Made by a program: the position numbers and the translations under genes. A DNA stretch of 64,000 bases, from NCBI RefSeq assembly GCF_016735595.1, contig NZ_JAERRB010000011.1:1-64000 (forward strand), in the 5' to 3' direction. Shown one piece after another: positions 43,421-52,565 of the stretch (positions are counted from its first letter, which is position 1; each line of letters opens with the position of its first letter). A model generated the notes under the pieces. The model was not told where the DNA came from, did no database searches, and was given only the letters and a program-made list of their open reading frames with translations. The stretch comes from Chryseolinea lacunae (GTDB taxonomy: Bacteria; Bacteroidota; Bacteroidia; Cytophagales; Cyclobacteriaceae).

Positions 43421-43447
43421 TTATAAATGTTTATTATACACTTATAA
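43421..43447 (+). promoter_or_regulatory. Candidate AraR operator before araB
   Basis: An inverted repeat TTATAAATGT (43421-43430), 7-bp spacer, ACACTTATAA (43438-43447), 9 of 10 positions symmetric. It overlaps the region upstream of a -7-like TATCTTCA at 43457-43464 and ends 30 bp before the araB ATG, so binding would block transcription. The likely ligand-responsive repressor is the Nudix-family protein encoded at 49212. Confidence 0.6.
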
Positions 43448-43476
43448 AATAATATGTATCTTCACCGTTCAAACGA

Positions 43477-45174
43477 TTGAATGGAATGAACGATGCTTAT
43501 GTGATTGGGCTGGATTATGGAACCGACTCGGTGCGGGCCATGATTGCCGATGCCCGTTCGGGGGAGGAGATAGCTTCCTCCGTCTATTATTATCCGCGGT
43601 GGCGCGATGGTTTGTTTTGTGATGCTTCGCGCAATCAATTCCGCCAACACCCGCTCGACTATGTGGAAGGGTTGGAGGCCGCCATCAAGGCGTGTCTGCA
43701 ACAGGCGGGCCCTTCGGTTCTCAGTGCCATCAAAGCCATTGCCATAGACACCACCGGATCAACACCCGTGGCCGTAGATAGCAAAGGCACACCGCTGGCG
43801 CTCACACCCGGGTTCGAAAAAAATCCCAACGCCATGTTTGTGTTGTGGAAGGACCATACCTCCACCAAAGAAGCAGCCGAGATCAACCGGCATGCCCTCA
43901 AGTTCGATGTGAACTACCTGCAATTTGTGGGCGGCATCTACTCGTCGGAGTGGTTTTGGGCAAAGTTGCTCCACGTGTTGCGCGCCGATGCCGACGTGCG
44001 GCAAGCATGCCACTCGTGGGTGGAACATTGCGACTGGATTCCCTTCCTGCTCACCGGCGGCAACGACGTGCGCGCCATGAAGCGTGGCGTTTGTTCGGCG
44101 GGACACAAAGCGTTGTGGGCCGCTGAATTTAACGGCCTTCCGCCCGACGTATTTTTCTCGTCGCTCGATCCGTTGCTGAAAGGATTTACCGAACGCCTTT
44201 TCAAAGATACCTACACCGCCGACAAACCTGCCGGAACATTAAGCCCCGAATGGGCTACACGCCTCGGTCTCAACACCAACGTTGTGGTGGGTGTGGGAGC
44301 GTTCGACTGCCACATGGGCGCGGTGGGTGGACAGATAGAACCCTACCACCTCAGCAAAGTGATGGGCACATCCACGTGCGACATGATGGTGGTGCCCGTG
44401 GCCGACATGGAAGGCAAACTGGTGCGCGGCATCTGTGGCCAGGTGAACGGCTCGATCATTCCCGGCATGATGGGACTTGAAGCGGGCCAGTCTGCCTTTG
44501 GCGACACCTATGCCTGGTTCCGGAATTTCCTGCTGTGGCCCACCGAAACATTTTTGAAATCGTCGACGCTCATCTCTCCCGAGATAGCCGAAAAACTAAA
44601 AGCCGAAATTGCCGACAAGATGGTGCCCGAACTTTCGCGCCAGGCAGCAGCCCTGCCGTTGACGGAAGAAAACGAGCTGGCCATCGACTGGCTGAACGGC
44701 CGCCGCACACCCGATGCAAACCAATTGCTGAAAGGCGCCGTGACCGGTTTAAGTTTAGGCTCCGATGCGCCGCGATTATTTAAGGCCTGGGTTGAAGCCA
44801 CATGCTTTGGTGCCAAAGCCATTGTGGATCGGTTCAACAACGAAGACGTTCCCGTGAAAGGCCTTATTGGTCTGGGCGGTGTGGCAAAAAAATCGCCCTA
44901 CATCATGCAGGTGATGGCCGATGTAATGAACATGCCGTTGCGCATTCACAAGTCGGAGCAAACCTGTGCTGCGGGTGCCGCGATGTTTGCGGCGACAGCG
45001 GCGGGGTTGTATCCGTCTGTTACCGATGCCATGAATGCGATGGGGCAGGGGTTTGATGCGGAATATAAACCCGAGCCAAAAGCGGCGGCGTTGTATGCCA
45101 AACGCTATCAGCAATATCTCGACCTCGGCACGGTTCTCGAAAACAAGGAAGCTTCTGTCGAAGCTGCACAGTAA
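43477..45174 (+). CDS. araB: Ribulokinase
   Basis: A 565-residue FGGY-family kinase that phosphorylates L-ribulose to L-ribulose 5-phosphate. The N-terminal ATPase loop is YVIGLDYGTDSVRAMIADA, and AIAIDTTGSTPVAVD and FVLWKDHTSTKEAAEIN match AraB closely. The second domain includes VVGVGAFDCHMGAVGGQIEP and KVMGTSTCDMMV, and the C-terminal nucleotide-binding region GLIGLGGVAKKSPYIMQVMA. The length is normal. A second ATG at 43486 (MNDAYVIGL) is an equally good start. It is the first gene of araB-araD-araA-symporter-regulator; the gap to araD is 18 bp. Confidence 0.96.
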   Translation: MNGMNDAYVIGLDYGTDSVRAMIADARSGEEIASSVYYYPRWRDGLFCDASRNQFRQHPLDYVEGLEAAIKACLQQAGPSVLSAIKAIAIDTTGSTPVAVDSKGTPLALTPGFEKNPNAMFVLWKDHTSTKEAAEINRHALKFDVNYLQFVGGIYSSEWFWAKLLHVLRADADVRQACHSWVEHCDWIPFLLTGGNDVRAMKRGVCSAGHKALWAAEFNGLPPDVFFSSLDPLLKGFTERLFKDTYTADKPAGTLSPEWATRLGLNTNVVVGVGAFDCHMGAVGGQIEPYHLSKVMGTSTCDMMVVPVADMEGKLVRGICGQVNGSIIPGMMGLEAGQSAFGDTYAWFRNFLLWPTETFLKSSTLISPEIAEKLKAEIADKMVPELSRQAAALPLTEENELAIDWLNGRRTPDANQLLKGAVTGLSLGSDAPRLFKAWVEATCFGAKAIVDRFNNEDVPVKGLIGLGGVAKKSPYIMQVMADVMNMPLRIHKSEQTCAAGAAMFAATAAGLYPSVTDAMNAMGQGFDAEYKPEPKAAALYAKRYQQYLDLGTVLENKEASVEAAQ

Positions 45175-45192
45175 ACAAGACTTACCTACGAC

Positions 45193-45894
45193 ATGAGTCA
45201 CTACGATCATATCAAAGCGGCCGCCTACGCCGCCAACATGCAATTGCCCAAGCTAGGCCTGGTGGTTTTTACTTTTGGAAATGTGAGTGCCGCCGACCGC
45301 GCACTCGGCGTTTTCGCCATCAAGCCCAGCGGTGTTCCTTATGAAGACCTCACGCCCGACAGTATGGTGATTGTGGACTTCGAAGGAAAAACGGTGGAAG
45401 GAAAACTCCGGCCCTCGTCCGACACGCGCACGCACGCCGTGCTCTATCGCCACTGGGCCCACATCGGTGGCATTGTGCACACGCACTCCACCTATGCCAC
45501 GGCCTGGGCACAGGCCCAGCGCGACATCCCCATCTTCGGCACCACACACGCCGACCACAACACTGTAGACATTCCCTGCGCACCGCCCATGGACGATGCC
45601 ATGATACAAGGCGACTATGAATATGAAACCGGCTTTCAAATCATGAACTGCCTCAACGACCGCAAGCTTCGCTACGAAGAAGTGGAAATGATACTGGTAG
45701 GCAACCATGCGCCATTCACCTGGGGCAAAACGCCCGAAAAGGCCGTGTATAACAGTGCCGTGCTGGAGTCGGTTGCGCAGATGGCGTTGTTGACGGAACA
45801 AATAAATCCGAGAGCCCCGCGATTGAAAGACTCTCTGATCAAGAAACATTTTGAACGCAAGCACGGCCCCGATTCTTATTACGGCCAGGCATAA
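45193..45894 (+). CDS. araD: L-ribulose-5-phosphate 4-epimerase
   Basis: A 233-residue class II aldolase-fold enzyme converting L-ribulose 5-phosphate to D-xylulose 5-phosphate, which enters the pentose phosphate pathway. The phosphate-binding [20 protein letters not shown], the [20 protein letters not shown] segment, and the metal site [17 protein letters not shown] (HTH) with FGTTHADHN are diagnostic. The C-terminal [20 protein letters not shown] supplies the third metal His. The length is normal for AraD. It lies between araB and araA in one operon. Confidence 0.96.
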   Translation: MSHYDHIKAAAYAANMQLPKLGLVVFTFGNVSAADRALGVFAIKPSGVPYEDLTPDSMVIVDFEGKTVEGKLRPSSDTRTHAVLYRHWAHIGGIVHTHSTYATAWAQAQRDIPIFGTTHADHNTVDIPCAPPMDDAMIQGDYEYETGFQIMNCLNDRKLRYEEVEMILVGNHAPFTWGKTPEKAVYNSAVLESVAQMALLTEQINPRAPRLKDSLIKKHFERKHGPDSYYGQA

Positions 45895-45944
45895 CAATCA
45901 TCAAAACATTTTTACAGGAAATTAAAACTGACGATAGAATCATC

Positions 45945-47435
45945 ATGAACGATCTGAAAAAACTCGAAGCCTGGTTTGTCACCGGTAGTCAACATTTGTA
46001 TGGCGAAGAAACACTGAAGAAAGTAGCCGAACATTCACAACAAATTGCCAAGGCATTGGATGCTGCTGCGGGCATACCCGTGCGCGTGGTGTTCAAGCCC
46101 GTGTTGAAATCGCCTGAAGAAATATATCAGCTCTGCCAGGAAGCCAACGCGGCAAAAGACTGCATCGGCATCGTGGCCTGGATGCATACTTTTTCACCGG
46201 CTAAAATGTGGATTGGCGGGTTAAAGATTTTGCAAAAGCCCCTCATGCACCTGCACACACAATTTAACCGCGACATTCCCTGGAAGGACATCGACATGGA
46301 TTTCATGAACCTGAACCAGAGCGCGCACGGCGATCGCGAATTTGGTTTCATCATGTCGCGCATGCGTCTGAACCGTAAAGTGGTGGTGGGTCATTGGGAA
46401 GACAAGGGCGTGCAGGAAAAACTGAACGTGTGGATGCGCGCCGCCAGCGGATGGCACGACATGCAAGGCGCAAAGTTTGCGCGCTTTGGCGACAACATGC
46501 GCTACGTGGCCGTTACCGACGGCGACAAAGTGGAAGCAGAAATTAAGTTCGGCTACTCCGTGAATGGCTACGGCATTGGCGATCTCGTGAGTGTGATCAA
46601 CGCCGTGTCGGATGGCGACATCGCTTCGCTCATGGCAGAATACGAATCAAAATATGTGTTGGCCGAAGGCTTGCGCAAGGGCGGACAACAACACGCCTCC
46701 CTGCGCGAAGCGGCGAAGATTGAAATTGGCTTGCGCACATTTTTGAAGCAGGGAAATTTTAAAGGCTTCACCGACACGTTCGAAGACCTGCACGGCCTTG
46801 TGCAGTTGCCAGGCCTTGCCGTGCAACGCCTCATGGCCGAAGGCTATGGATTTGGTGCCGAAGGCGATTGGAAAACCGCCGCGTTGGTGCGCGCCATGAA
46901 AGTGATGGGCAGTGGTTTGAAAGGGGGCAACTCGTTCATGGAAGACTACACCTATCATTTTGACCCGGCACAACAAATGGTGTTGGGTGCACACATGCTG
47001 GAAATTTGTGAATCGATTGCCGATGGAAAACCGTCGTGCGAAATTCACCCGTTGGGCATTGGTGGCAAAGCCGATCCGGTGCGACTGGTGTTCAACAGCG
47101 CCCCCGGTGCAGCGCTCAACGCGTCCATCATCGACATGGGCAACCGCTTCCGATTGCTGGTGAACGAAGTGGAGGCCGTGAAGCCTTTACACGATTTGCC
47201 CAAGCTTCCCGTAGCCCGCGTGTTGTGGAAACCTTATCCCGACATGCTCACCGGTTGTGCCGCGTGGATACTGGCCGGCGGTGCCCACCACACATGCTAC
47301 AGCCAAAACCTGACGGCAGAGCATCTTCAGGACTTTGCCGAGATGGCCAACATTGAGTTTGTGCTCATCGGAAAAGAAACCAAACTCTACGACTTCAAAA
47401 ACGAGCTTCGCTGGAACGAAGTGTATTATAAGTAA
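45945..47435 (+). CDS. araA: L-arabinose isomerase
   Basis: A 496-residue enzyme converting L-arabinose to L-ribulose with Mn2+. It starts with [20 protein letters not shown], the standard AraA N-terminus, and contains [64 protein letters not shown] with a catalytic Glu, and [14 protein letters not shown] with a metal His. The C-terminus includes [16 protein letters not shown], typical of the family. The length matches E. coli AraA (500). The 50-bp gap after araD contains no terminator, so it is cotranscribed. Confidence 0.97.
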   Translation: MNDLKKLEAWFVTGSQHLYGEETLKKVAEHSQQIAKALDAAAGIPVRVVFKPVLKSPEEIYQLCQEANAAKDCIGIVAWMHTFSPAKMWIGGLKILQKPLMHLHTQFNRDIPWKDIDMDFMNLNQSAHGDREFGFIMSRMRLNRKVVVGHWEDKGVQEKLNVWMRAASGWHDMQGAKFARFGDNMRYVAVTDGDKVEAEIKFGYSVNGYGIGDLVSVINAVSDGDIASLMAEYESKYVLAEGLRKGGQQHASLREAAKIEIGLRTFLKQGNFKGFTDTFEDLHGLVQLPGLAVQRLMAEGYGFGAEGDWKTAALVRAMKVMGSGLKGGNSFMEDYTYHFDPAQQMVLGAHMLEICESIADGKPSCEIHPLGIGGKADPVRLVFNSAPGAALNASIIDMGNRFRLLVNEVEAVKPLHDLPKLPVARVLWKPYPDMLTGCAAWILAGGAHHTCYSQNLTAEHLQDFAEMANIEFVLIGKETKLYDFKNELRWNEVYYK

Positions 47436-47486
47436 GAGCCCAAACCCACAGCCCTAAACCAAAACCAAGACCTCAACCTTTGCCCT

Positions 47487-49175
47487 ATGAATAAAGCGCT
47501 TGTATTTGCCGACTATGCCGTCTTTGTCGTATACTTTTTTATCGTCGCCGGCTATGGCTACTGGGTATACCAACGAAAGAAAAAGGCGGTGACCGACACC
47601 AAGGATTTTTTCCTGGCCGAAGGGTCGCTCACATGGTGGGCCATCGGTGCGTCGCTCATTGCGTCGAATATATCGGCGGAGCAATTCATCGGCATGAGCG
47701 GTGAAGGATATTTTGTGGGCATTGCCGTGGCGGCCTATGAATGGATTGCGGCCATCGCGCTCATCATCATCGCAGTGTGGTTCATACCCATTTATCTCAA
47801 GAACAAGATCTACACCATGCCGCAGTTTTTGAAAACGCGCTACAACGAAACGGTGGCGTTGATCATGGCGGTGTTCTGGTTGTTCCTCTACATCTTCGTG
47901 AACCTCACGTCCATCTTGTATCTCGGCGCCGTGGCCATCAACGGACTGGTGGGAGGGGAGTCGCTGCACATGCTCATGATTGGCCTCGCTGTGTTTGCGT
48001 TGGTCATCACCCTGGGCGGCATGAAAGTTATCGGCTACACCGATGTGATTCAGGTTGGGGTGTTGATCATTGGCGGGCTGGCCACCATCTATCTGGCGTT
48101 GGTGATGGTGAGCGAAAAATTTGGAATGGGCTCCAGTGCCATCGAGGGATTTGGCGTGTTGATGAGAGAAGCCCCCGATCACTTTCACATGATCCTTTCG
48201 AAGCCGGGACCGGACGCGTCGCAGGAGTACATCAACAAATACCTTGTGTTGCCCGGCATCGCCATGTATTTCGCAGGACAGTGGATCGTGAACCTCAACT
48301 ATTGGGGATGCAACCAATACATCACACAACGGGCGCTGGGTGCCGACCTGCAGACGGCGCGCACCGGCATTCTCTTCGCCGGACTCATCAAGCTGATGAT
48401 GCCCGTCATTGTGATGTTGCCCGGCATCGCGGCCTATGTGTTGTATAAGAACGGCCACCTGCCACAACTGGAAGGCGGAAGCAAAGACGGCGCTTATTCG
48501 GCCATACTTGGTTTTCTGCCCAGCGGTCTGAAAGGCCTCTCCATCGCGGCCCTCACGGCGGCCATTGTGGCGTCGCTGGCCGGAAAGCTCAACAGCATCT
48601 CGACAATTTTCACACTCGACATCTACAAAAAATACATCAAGACATCGGCCGATGAAACGGGTATGGTTTGGGTTGGACGTGTCACGGTGCTGGGCGCCAT
48701 GGTGCTGGCCTTGATCTTCACCTGGAAAGATTTGTTGGGCATTGGTGGCGAAGGCGGGTTCACGTTCATTCAAAAATACACGGGCTTTATCAGTCCCGGG
48801 GTGTTTGCCATGTTCATACTCGGCATGTTCTGGAAGCGCACCACGGGTGCGGCGGCCATTGCGGGGGTGATCACGGGCTTTGTGTTGTCGGTGTTCTTCA
48901 ACCAGTTTGCACCGGAGGTGCTGGGGCATGAGACCCTATTCTACACTGCCTTTCCCAATGGAAAGGGCGGGTTCGAAATACCGTTTCTCATCTGCATGGG
49001 CTTGTCGTTCTTCTTCACCATGGCGGTGATGATTGTGATGAGCCTTGCCGGGCCAAAAGTAAACCCGAAGGCCTTTGCCATCGACGCGTCCATGTTTAAG
49101 GTGAGCGCCACCACGCAGGTGCTGATCATCGTCACACTTTTATTGTTGACGGCACTATACGTGAAGTTTTGGTAA
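47487..49175 (+). CDS. Sodium:solute symporter (SSS/SGLT family), probable arabinose transporter
   Basis: A 562-residue inner-membrane protein with about 13-14 membrane helices, beginning ALVFADYAVFVVYFFIVAGY. Family motifs are FFLAEGSLTWWAIGASLIAS, NISAEQFIGMSGEGYFVGIA, QFLKTRYNETVALIMAVFWL and AAIVASLAGKLNSISTIFTL, the last near the sodium site. It couples sugar uptake to the sodium gradient. The same AraB-AraD-AraA-symporter-AraR gene order occurs in Bacteroides arabinose loci, so L-arabinose is the likely substrate; family and position support this rather than any residue-level evidence. It starts 51 bp after araA. Confidence 0.9.
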   Translation: MNKALVFADYAVFVVYFFIVAGYGYWVYQRKKKAVTDTKDFFLAEGSLTWWAIGASLIASNISAEQFIGMSGEGYFVGIAVAAYEWIAAIALIIIAVWFIPIYLKNKIYTMPQFLKTRYNETVALIMAVFWLFLYIFVNLTSILYLGAVAINGLVGGESLHMLMIGLAVFALVITLGGMKVIGYTDVIQVGVLIIGGLATIYLALVMVSEKFGMGSSAIEGFGVLMREAPDHFHMILSKPGPDASQEYINKYLVLPGIAMYFAGQWIVNLNYWGCNQYITQRALGADLQTARTGILFAGLIKLMMPVIVMLPGIAAYVLYKNGHLPQLEGGSKDGAYSAILGFLPSGLKGLSIAALTAAIVASLAGKLNSISTIFTLDIYKKYIKTSADETGMVWVGRVTVLGAMVLALIFTWKDLLGIGGEGGFTFIQKYTGFISPGVFAMFILGMFWKRTTGAAAIAGVITGFVLSVFFNQFAPEVLGHETLFYTAFPNGKGGFEIPFLICMGLSFFFTMAVMIVMSLAGPKVNPKAFAIDASMFKVSATTQVLIIVTLLLLTALYVKFW

Positions 49176-49211
49176 TATGTTGATATTAGCGCAACGTCAA
49201 CGTCGGGCGAA

Positions 49212-49901
49212 ATGGATATTGGAAAATACAAAAGTCACGATCGCATACTGGTAGCCGTAGATTGCATCATCTTCGGGTTCGATGGCCAGCACCTGCAAGC
49301 CTTGCTCATCAAACGGGGTTTTGAACCGGAGAAGGGCAAGTGGTCGCTCATGGGCGGCTTTGTGAACCAGGACGAAAGCACCGACGACGCGGCCATCCGA
49401 ATCCTGAACCAGCTCACGGGCATGGACAACATCTATATGGAGCAGCTCTATTGCTTCAGCGATGTGAACCGCGACCTGGCGGGCCGGGTCATTTCCATTG
49501 CCTATTTTGCGCTCATCAACATCGCAGACTATAACGAACAATTGCAAAGCGAACACGAGGCCCGTTGGTTTCCGTTAGATAAAATTCCAGCCCTCGTGTT
49601 CGACCACAAAGAAATGGTGGCCACGGCCAAGGCGCGCCTGCAAGCCAAAGTAACCAACCATCCCATTGGCTTTGAGTTGCTGCCCGAAAAATTCACACTG
49701 CCCCAATTGCAAAACCTCTACGAAGCCATCTACGAAAGCGAATTGGACAAGCGCAACTTCACCAAAAAAATACTGGCCCTCGGCATTCTCAACAAGCTCG
49801 ACGAAAAGGAAAAAGCGTCGTCCAAGAAAGGTGCCTTCTATTATGTGTTCGACAAGAACAAATACCGCAAGCTGCACAGCGAGGGCGTGAAGTTCATTTA
49901 G
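49212..49901 (+). CDS. araR: Nudix-fold transcriptional regulator of arabinose use (AraR type)
   Basis: A 229-residue regulator with an N-terminal Nudix-like domain (about 10-145) and a C-terminal winged helix (about 150-229, TLPQLQNLYEAIYESELDKR then FTKKILALGILNKLDEKEK). The Nudix box is degenerate: GGFVNQDESTDDAAIRILNQ keeps the frame of GxxxxxE but not the REUxEE catalytic glutamates, as expected of a sensor rather than a hydrolase. In Bacteroides, a protein of this family represses the L-arabinose regulon and is released by L-arabinose. Here it closes the arabinose operon, 36 bp after the symporter, so it probably controls its own transcription through the palindrome before araB. Confidence 0.85.
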   Translation: MDIGKYKSHDRILVAVDCIIFGFDGQHLQALLIKRGFEPEKGKWSLMGGFVNQDESTDDAAIRILNQLTGMDNIYMEQLYCFSDVNRDLAGRVISIAYFALINIADYNEQLQSEHEARWFPLDKIPALVFDHKEMVATAKARLQAKVTNHPIGFELLPEKFTLPQLQNLYEAIYESELDKRNFTKKILALGILNKLDEKEKASSKKGAFYYVFDKNKYRKLHSEGVKFI

Positions 49902-50233
49902 GCCAGCCGTTACATTTTTTTAACCCACAAAAATCCCAAAGTTCCCGGGAGGAGCGGTATGCCGTGCTAGCCAATTTTTGTATACTTTTAGATTGAGAAA
50001 TCAAGAAGACATCCAATAATCCCCATTTGGAGCTTGATTTGGGCGATTTTTGAAGGGTTTTGATAGCGTAAGCTTCCCTGAGTAGCTACACTCGAATGTA
50101 ATAATTATCATCGTAAAATGTCTAGCAAGGGAATCTGTAAATTGACCAGTTGACTCACCAAATGCCTTGGTCCTTGGCAAGGGGCACCTGGAGTACCCCT
50201 GAGGTAGTGTGCCCAGGGAAAAAAGAATTTCCG
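49902..50233. other. Intergenic region with a short repeat shared with 59.5 kb
   Basis: No gene was found in these 330 bp between convergent units. TGAGTAGCTACACTC at 50079-50093 recurs exactly at 59551-59565, in both cases followed by an AT-rich stretch. No clear terminator after araR was seen apart from a T-run near 49915. Confidence 0.5.
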
Positions 50234-50374
50234 TTACATTCGAGAAATAGCTATTACGATAATGGCAACAATGATAATTGTGATTACCAACAATATAGCA
50301 AATGTTGCCACAATACTTTTCATTTCGGACGGAGTGGCTTCTTCATCCTCATTATCATAAAAATTGCTCTTCAT
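50234..50374 (-). CDS. Single-span membrane microprotein, 46 residues
   Basis: An ATG at 50374 opens MKSNFYDNEDEEATPSEMKS, an acidic cytoplasmic or periplasmic start, followed by one very hydrophobic helix (IVATFAILLVITIIIVAIIV) and a short tail ending ISRM. The acidic head plus a single Ile/Val-rich helix is coherent as a protein and unlikely in random AT-rich DNA. It starts 16 bp after the stop of the exported small protein at 50390 on the same strand, so the two may form a unit. No family was recognised and the function is unknown. Confidence 0.55.
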   Translation of the reverse strand: MKSNFYDNEDEEATPSEMKSIVATFAILLVITIIIVAIIVIAISRM

Positions 50375-50389
50375 AATCACGTTTATAAA

Positions 50390-50575
50390 TTATTGAATGG
50401 TCTTCCTGCTGCGCCTATAGATGAACCAGATACCTAAAATCGCGCCCAAGAAAATGAGTATACTTGTGCCTTCTAACGGCACAGGCTCAGCTCGCTTGAC
50501 TCCGGGCTGGCCGTACACAACTGTGTTTGCTAGTACGAAAAGAAGCCCCGAAATTATTTTTGCACGACTCTTCAT
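50390..50575 (-). CDS. Small exported protein with a PID-CTERM-like C-terminal sorting signal
   Basis: A 61-residue protein with a signal peptide (MKSRAKIISGLLFVLANTVV, cleavage near YGQ), a 12-residue polar segment, then PVPLEG directly before a hydrophobic helix (ILIFLGAILGIWFIY) and a basic end RRSRKTIQ. A short motif, one helix and a basic tail are the tripartite layout of exosortase-type sorting signals. PLEG resembles the PIDG motif of Bacteroidota PID-CTERM proteins. With almost no mature sequence left, it may be a tiny surface or extracellular-matrix component. The assignment to that class is tentative and no exosortase is present in the window. Confidence 0.55.
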   Translation of the reverse strand: MKSRAKIISGLLFVLANTVVYGQPGVKRAEPVPLEGTSILIFLGAILGIWFIYRRSRKTIQ

Positions 50576-50686
50576 GTGTCATTTTATTTATTTAAATACT
50601 TGTGTCTTATGCACGGCAATAGTCATCATGTGTCCGTGGCGCAAGGAGCAATATCAAAATGATTCACTTGCACATATTGTTTGAGG

Positions 50687-51256
50687 TTATTCATAGAGCC
50701 GAATGAATATCTGCACATTGTGGGGAGCAGGGATGTGGCCACCGAAATACGGCCAAAGCATATAATACACACCACGTTCACATGTGTTGCCACGCTTTAT
50801 GAATACCGGGGGGTCATTATTTAGAAAGAAGGCGTAGTGATCTTCTCTGATCTCAATTCGGTAATGATTGAATTCATTCAGATCAACAACACCGACAAAT
50901 TGTTCAAGACGTTCCCGGTTTGCATAGCAGTAGGCATAAATCTCCAGCCTTCCGTTGAGCCACTGCCAGGCAAATCGTGCGCTGTTCTCATGATGAAGGG
51001 AATTGCAATCTGAAAATCCAAGCAACTTGTTTTTATTACTCTGTAGTGCGGGATCACCAAAATCATAGATCGCAGTTTCGTTGAACATAGCATCAAATGC
51101 TAACGTCCGGCTTTGAAGACTTTCTACCACTCGTGGAAGCGCATAGTGTTCACCTTGTCGTGTGACAAACGTTCTAATGAGCTCCACTTCAGGTTCACAA
51201 CCCTGGCCGAGTAAAAGCGCTAACGAAGCCAATAGTCCAAACCCCTTGTGCATCAT
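50687..51256 (-). CDS. Hypothetical lipoprotein, last gene of the exported-protein/kinase cassette
   Basis: A 189-residue protein with a signal peptide (MMHKGFGLLASLALLLGQGC) and a possible lipobox ending LGQGC followed by EPEVEL. The mature part is rich in Tyr, Asn and aromatic residues (YDFGDPALQSNKNKLLGFSD, FNHYRIEIREDHYAFFLNND) and predicted to be mainly beta, perhaps a jelly-roll or binding domain. No family was recognised. Its ATG overlaps the stop codon of the upstream 55-residue membrane protein in an ATGA, so translation is probably coupled. The cassette likely acts at the envelope. Confidence 0.7.
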   Translation of the reverse strand: MMHKGFGLLASLALLLGQGCEPEVELIRTFVTRQGEHYALPRVVESLQSRTLAFDAMFNETAIYDFGDPALQSNKNKLLGFSDCNSLHHENSARFAWQWLNGRLEIYAYCYANRERLEQFVGVVDLNEFNHYRIEIREDHYAFFLNNDPPVFIKRGNTCERGVYYMLWPYFGGHIPAPHNVQIFIRLYE

Positions 51257-51420
51257 ACCAACGAAGATTTAGTTACAATGTATGCCACGGCCGACCATGT
51301 AACTATGTTTACAATGACAAGCCATTTTATCATTCTGGTGCAATGGTCCATACGTTGTTCAAACCATATTTTATTCAACTCTGGATAACCGGGATCAAGC
51401 AAATCATTTGACTTGTTCAT
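51253..51420 (-). CDS. Single-span membrane microprotein, 55 residues
   Basis: This reads MNKSNDLLDPGYPELNKIWF at its start, a charged helix EQRMDHCTRMIK, and then one membrane helix (WLVIVNIVTWSAVAYIVT) before a short tail. The start at 51420 is 3 bp after the stop of the outer-membrane gene at 51424, and its TGA overlaps the next ATG as ATGA. Tight packing on both sides is strong evidence for a real gene although it is very short. No family was recognised. It may be an inner-membrane accessory to its neighbours. Confidence 0.7.
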   Translation of the reverse strand: MNKSNDLLDPGYPELNKIWFEQRMDHCTRMIKWLVIVNIVTWSAVAYIVTKSSLV

Positions 51421-51423
51421 AGT

Positions 51424-51849
51424 CTATATTTTAATGTTCATGGATGTTTGAGCTGACAGGTATCCTTTCCGGATACTGATGGCAACGTTTAGGTGAAATC
51501 GCTTTAGAAGTTTCAACTCCGTAGCAACTGCGGGGCACAACACCAGGAAGTATTTGTTAACGAAGCCCACTCGACTGTTGCCGTAAAATGTTATTCGGTC
51601 CGCTTTCATCAGCGGAGCGGAGACGGTCATGCCCCAAAATTGGTCGTGTGGTCTGGTCTGTTCCAGCCTTGATAAAGAGGTTTGGTAGAAAACTCCAAAC
51701 CTCCATTGAGATTGAACTTCCAGTGAGATTGAACCTCCATATTGATAGTTGTTGATTGTTTTTTCAACCATTGGTGATACTACTACGTGCTGAGCCGACA
51801 GCCATGCTGGCGTCACGAAAAGAACCGAGAAAAGTATCTTCCGCTTCAT
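51424..51849 (-). CDS. Putative small outer-membrane beta-barrel protein
   Basis: A 141-residue exported protein with a signal peptide (MKRKILFSVLFVTPAWLSAQ). The rest alternates polar and hydrophobic residues in short strands (YQYGGSISLEVQSQWRFGVF, WGMTVSAPLMKADRITFYG, RFHLNVAISIRKGYL), as in an 8-strand barrel or a fragment of one. It overlaps the kinase gene upstream by 4 bp (ATGA) and lies 3 bp before the 55-residue membrane protein. No specific family was recognised. Confidence 0.65.
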   Translation of the reverse strand: MKRKILFSVLFVTPAWLSAQHVVVSPMVEKTINNYQYGGSISLEVQSQWRFGVFYQTSLSRLEQTRPHDQFWGMTVSAPLMKADRITFYGNSRVGFVNKYFLVLCPAVATELKLLKRFHLNVAISIRKGYLSAQTSMNIKI

Positions 51850-52565
51850 GCTGCTTTTTTCAGATTAGGTATAACGATCGAACACGTTGTCCCTTCGTGT
51901 TCTTGCGAATGAATGGAGAATTCAGCACCCAGTTTTTCTGTCAAGGTCTTTACAAGGAACAATCCCAGGCCACCCTGTGATTGAGTCGATGCGCGAAAGA
52001 AAGGCTGACAAATTGATGTTTGCTGTTCCTTGCCTATACCGATTCCATTATCACGAATGTTGATCAGCATTCCCCTTTTATTCGACCTTGCACGGATATC
52101 GACCTGTCTCACCCGTTTTTCATGGTCGGAAAATTGAATAGCATTTCCGATCACATTTTTAAGGATCAGAAAATTGCAATCGTGATCAGAAACCCATTGG
52201 TGACTTTGCTCAATGCTTGCTACAACCTGAAGCCCTTTGTCTCTGATTTCCGGTTTGTACTGATTCAGGATAATATCTACCATGTTGCCGGCATCTAATT
52301 CATCACAACTCAGGTCGCGTTGTGAGTGTGTTATGTAGGCTTCCAGATTGCGGATCATCTCCTGCATGTTTTTCGCGCAGCATTGAATAAGGTTGAGACA
52401 ATTACTCAACTCGTCGGCATTTGCATGGCGGGCTATTTGGGTTAATCCCTGTATGGAAGCCAATGGTCCGCGGAGATCGTGTGAACAACTGCGAGCAAAG
52501 CGTTCAATGATCATTTTGCTTTGTGCCAATTCTTCTTTGATTCTATTTTCGCTTTTCTGTTTCAT
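51846..52565 (-). CDS. Soluble histidine kinase
   Basis: A 239-residue kinase with no membrane segment or sensor domain. The HisKA dimerisation region has the phosphorylated His29 in SCSHDLRGPLASIQG. The HATPase part shows the N box (LKNVIGNAIQFSDHE), the G1 box (INIRDNGIGIGKE) and the G2 box (GGLGLFLVKTLTEKLGAEFS). The F box (PFFRAS) is present. It overlaps both neighbours by 4 bp (ATGA) and sits between two exported-protein genes, an unusual place for a kinase. Its response regulator is not in this cassette; the LuxR-type regulator at 53642 is a candidate. Sensory input may come through protein partners. Confidence 0.88.
   Translation of the reverse strand: MKQKSENRIKEELAQSKMIIERFARSCSHDLRGPLASIQGLTQIARHANADELSNCLNLIQCCAKNMQEMIRNLEAYITHSQRDLSCDELDAGNMVDIILNQYKPEIRDKGLQVVASIEQSHQWVSDHDCNFLILKNVIGNAIQFSDHEKRVRQVDIRARSNKRGMLINIRDNGIGIGKEQQTSICQPFFRASTQSQGGLGLFLVKTLTEKLGAEFSIHSQEHEGTTCSIVIPNLKKAA

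Noticed and set aside
47454-48929. 491-codon minus-strand frame opposite the sodium symporter
   Set aside because: Its His/Arg/Gln-rich composition has no fold signals, while the plus strand encodes a complete SSS transporter.
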